DNA from: Rickettsiales bacterium
GTDB lineage: Bacteria > Pseudomonadota > Alphaproteobacteria > Rickettsiales > Deianiraeaceae
Reading direction: 5' to 3'
Assembly (NCBI GenBank): GCA_947485035.1
Contig: CANKQN010000009.1
Span: 1-14,509, forward strand
Length of the DNA stretch: 14,509 bases
Under the pieces are notes generated by a model that had not been told where the DNA came from, did no database searches, and saw nothing but the letters and a program-made list of their open reading frames with translations. Shown here piece after piece: positions 13,069 to 14,509 of the stretch; position 1 is the first letter of the stretch, and each line of letters starts with the position of its first letter. Made by a program: the position numbers and the translations under genes.

Positions 13069-13389
13069 ATGTCCGTTTTACAAATATCACAAAACGCCTG
13101 CGAAAGATTAAAGGAAATCCTGTCTGGAGATCTTTCGCTCTTAATATCCGTCAATCCTGGTGGCTGCAACGGATTTTCGTATTCATTCGACCTCACTGCC
13201 GAAAAATCGCAATCTACAATTGAAGTTCTTCACGAACCACAAGTTTTAGTCTCATCCTCTGCAATTGAATTATTGACAGGAAGCGTTTTGGAATATGAAG
13301 CAAATGATATCGGAACTGCATTTTTTTCAATCAAAAATCCAAACGCAACATCTAAATGTGGCTGCGGAAACTCTTTTTCAACCTTTTAA
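13069..13389 (+). CDS. A-type iron-sulfur carrier (HesB/IscA/ErpA family), copy 2
   Basis: This 106-residue protein starts at ATG 13069, one base after the BI-1 stop, with AGAAAG about six bases upstream. It begins MSVLQISQNACERLKEIL and has the three cluster cysteines C33 (NPGGCNGFSY) and C97/C99 (SKCGCGNSF). Phe-Ser-Ile-Lys-Asn-Pro before the cysteine pair is the usual family turn. It likely delivers Fe-S clusters to client proteins. It differs clearly from copy 1 at 2438-2824 (GCNG here, GCAG there; shorter N-terminus), so the two are paralogues of long standing rather than a recent duplication. Assignment to ErpA, IscA or SufA is not possible by eye. Confidence 0.93.
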   Translation: MSVLQISQNACERLKEILSGDLSLLISVNPGGCNGFSYSFDLTAEKSQSTIEVLHEPQVLVSSSAIELLTGSVLEYEANDIGTAFFSIKNPNATSKCGCGNSFSTF

Positions 13390-13403
13390 TATTTTACACC
13401 ACA

Positions 13404-13919
13404 ATGTCATTGAAAATTCCAAGAAAAAACGAAGAAATAACAGCAAAAGAAGTTAGAGTTGTCGGCAGTACAGGCGAGATGTTGGGAATTATGCCAACTC
13501 GTGATGCGGTTTTAAAGGCAAGATCCGAAGGACTGGACTTGCTCGAAGTCTCGCCAAATGTTGAGCCTCCCGTTTGTAAAATTCTGGATTTCGGGAAATA
13601 TCGCTACGATGTGAAGAAAAAAGAAGCAGATGCAAAACACAAACAGCACAAAGTTGAGCAAAAGGAAATAAAAATGACACCAAACATTGGCGAACACGAC
13701 TACCAAACTAAATTCAAACGCATCGTAGAATTTTTGACGGATGGTCACCGTGTTTCTGTCATAATTCAGCTTAAAGGTCGCGAAAGAGGAACTCCCGAAA
13801 AAGCCAAGGAATTCGTGCAAAAAATTGAGGCAGACCTTGGCGATCTTGCATCAGCAGTTGTGCCTGCAAGCTTCGGTGGAAATGCTGCGACTATTACATT
13901 TGGCCCAAAGAAAAAGTAA
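13404..13919 (+). CDS. infC: Translation initiation factor IF-3
   Basis: IF-3 binds the 30S subunit, checks start codons and blocks premature 50S joining. The 171-residue protein has both domains: N-domain from ITAKEVRVVGSTGEMLGIM (12-30) through LLEVSPNVEPPVCKILDFGK (46-65), a lysine-rich linker (about 70-90), and C-domain with KMTPNIGEHDYQTKFKR and VIIQLKGRERGTPE (119-132). It uses ATG, not the rare AUU/AUC/AUA start that gives autoregulation in enterics and others; an in-frame ATA lies 15 bases upstream at 13389. It begins 14 bases after the Fe-S carrier gene. rpmI and rplT, the usual downstream partners, are missing. Confidence 0.97.
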   Translation: MSLKIPRKNEEITAKEVRVVGSTGEMLGIMPTRDAVLKARSEGLDLLEVSPNVEPPVCKILDFGKYRYDVKKKEADAKHKQHKVEQKEIKMTPNIGEHDYQTKFKRIVEFLTDGHRVSVIIQLKGRERGTPEKAKEFVQKIEADLGDLASAVVPASFGGNAATITFGPKKK

Positions 13920-13933
13920 TATTATGAGTTGAA

Positions 13934-13974
13934 CGCAGTTTTTGTGGTGAAACTGCGATATTCCCTCACAAAAA
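13934..13974. terminator. Candidate bidirectional terminator with two exclusive hairpins
   Basis: Between the convergent ends of infC and recR, CGCAGTTT (13934-13941) pairs with AAACTGCG (13950-13957) across an 8-base loop. Alternatively TTTTTGTG (13939-13946) pairs with CACAAAAA (13967-13974). The two stems share bases 13939-13941, so only one can form at a time. Neither has a classical T tract after it on the plus strand; the location between two gene ends is the main support. Confidence 0.45.
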
Positions 13975-13980
13975 TATCCA

Positions 13981-14509
13981 CTACACCCCTTTTCTGCCAC
14001 TAAACGCAACTTGCAAAGTGCCCTCGTCCATATATTCAAACGACGATCCAATTGGCAATCCGTGTGCAAATTCGGTAATTTTTACCTTGCAACCATTGGG
14101 AATTTTTCTGATTTCCTCAATCAAAAAGTGCATAGTCGCCTGCCATTCAAATGAAGATGTACTTGCAAAAATAATTTCCAAGACTTCCCCTGAAATTATT
14201 CGTGAAAAAAGTTGCAATGTATTCAAGTTTTCGGGCATCATGCCTTTTTGAGCCGAAAGCAAACCACCCAAAACATGGTAAGAGCCGTTATACCATAAGC
14301 CTTTTTCAAGATTAGCTATGTCTTCAAAATCCTCCACAACACAGGCAATGGTTGAATCTCGTTTATGATTTTTACAAATTGTGCATAAATCTTCAACTTT
14401 GTCATTAAATGCGATATTTCCACACTTGTTGCATGTTGTGATTTCGTTTTCGATTTTCTCAAATACCTTTATGAAGTCCGCAATTTTTGCCTTATTTCTT
14501 ATAAATGAA
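13981..14509 (-). CDS. recR: Recombination protein RecR, C-terminal part (cut by window edge)
   Basis: RecR works with RecF/RecO to load RecA on gapped DNA. The open frame continues to the right edge with no start seen, giving about 175 residues; roughly the first 20-25 residues are missing. The C4 zinc finger is visible as CNKCGNI... and CTICKNHKRD, then the Toprim domain: ACVVEDFEDIANLEK, YHVLGGLLSAQKGM, EIIFASTSSFEWQATMHF (family TNPT-x-EGEAT, here degenerate), and the end VKITEFAHGLPIGSSFEYMDEGTL. An internal GTG at 14337 should not be taken as a start because the zinc finger lies upstream of it. It is convergent with infC. Confidence 0.94.
   Translation of the reverse strand, partial: SFIRNKAKIADFIKVFEKIENEITTCNKCGNIAFNDKVEDLCTICKNHKRDSTIACVVEDFEDIANLEKGLWYNGSYHVLGGLLSAQKGMMPENLNTLQLFSRIISGEVLEIIFASTSSFEWQATMHFLIEEIRKIPNGCKVKITEFAHGLPIGSSFEYMDEGTLQVAFSGRKGV

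Overview
The window is an AT-rich stretch from a Gram-negative bacterium. It carries two predicted outer-membrane barrels, a Bor-type lipoprotein, SecF and an A-type Fe-S carrier pair. FolC, the CinA-like protein and the BI-1/YccA protein look alphaproteobacterial. Very tight gene packing and broken ribosomal operons would fit a reduced or rearranged genome such as a host-associated lineage, but no rRNA or host-interaction locus here fixes the taxonomy.

Left end (1-2441): the 5' part of folC runs leftward off the edge. Divergent from it is a D-amino-acid aminotransferase gene overlapping an omptin-like outer-membrane barrel gene. The barrel gene ends in a strong hairpin terminator that lies inside the end of a convergent, uncharacterised small membrane-protein gene.

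Middle left (2055-6037, minus strand): rpsQ-rplN-rplX-rplE is followed directly by secF and a CinA-like protein with a degenerate ligand loop, then by an A-type Fe-S carrier with its own promoter and the small membrane protein. rpmC upstream of rpsQ and rpsN downstream of rplE are absent, so the usual S10/spc ribosomal cluster is broken on both sides.

Centre (6113-7691): a tRNA-Arg(CCG) gene, a Bor/Iss-family lipoprotein gene on the opposite strand, and asd (aspartate semialdehyde dehydrogenase). bor and asd are divergent, with back-to-back TTGACA boxes.

Right centre (7674-12102, minus strand): one overlapping gene train, gcvH - ModA-like exported binding protein - panB - unknown exported protein - panC - ribD. 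It supplies glycine-cleavage H protein, two pantothenate steps and a bifunctional riboflavin enzyme, with two exported proteins of unknown role inserted between the cofactor genes.

Right end (12288-14509, plus strand then minus): a BI-1/YccA membrane protein, a second A-type Fe-S carrier and infC form a short operon that ends facing recR, which runs off the right edge. rpmI/rplT do not follow infC. Most genes start without an obvious Shine-Dalgarno sequence, while a perfect TTGACA precedes seven transcription units. No CRISPR array, transposase, integrase or rRNA gene was seen. No stretch above 300 bases lacks a gene; the largest gap is 12103-12344.
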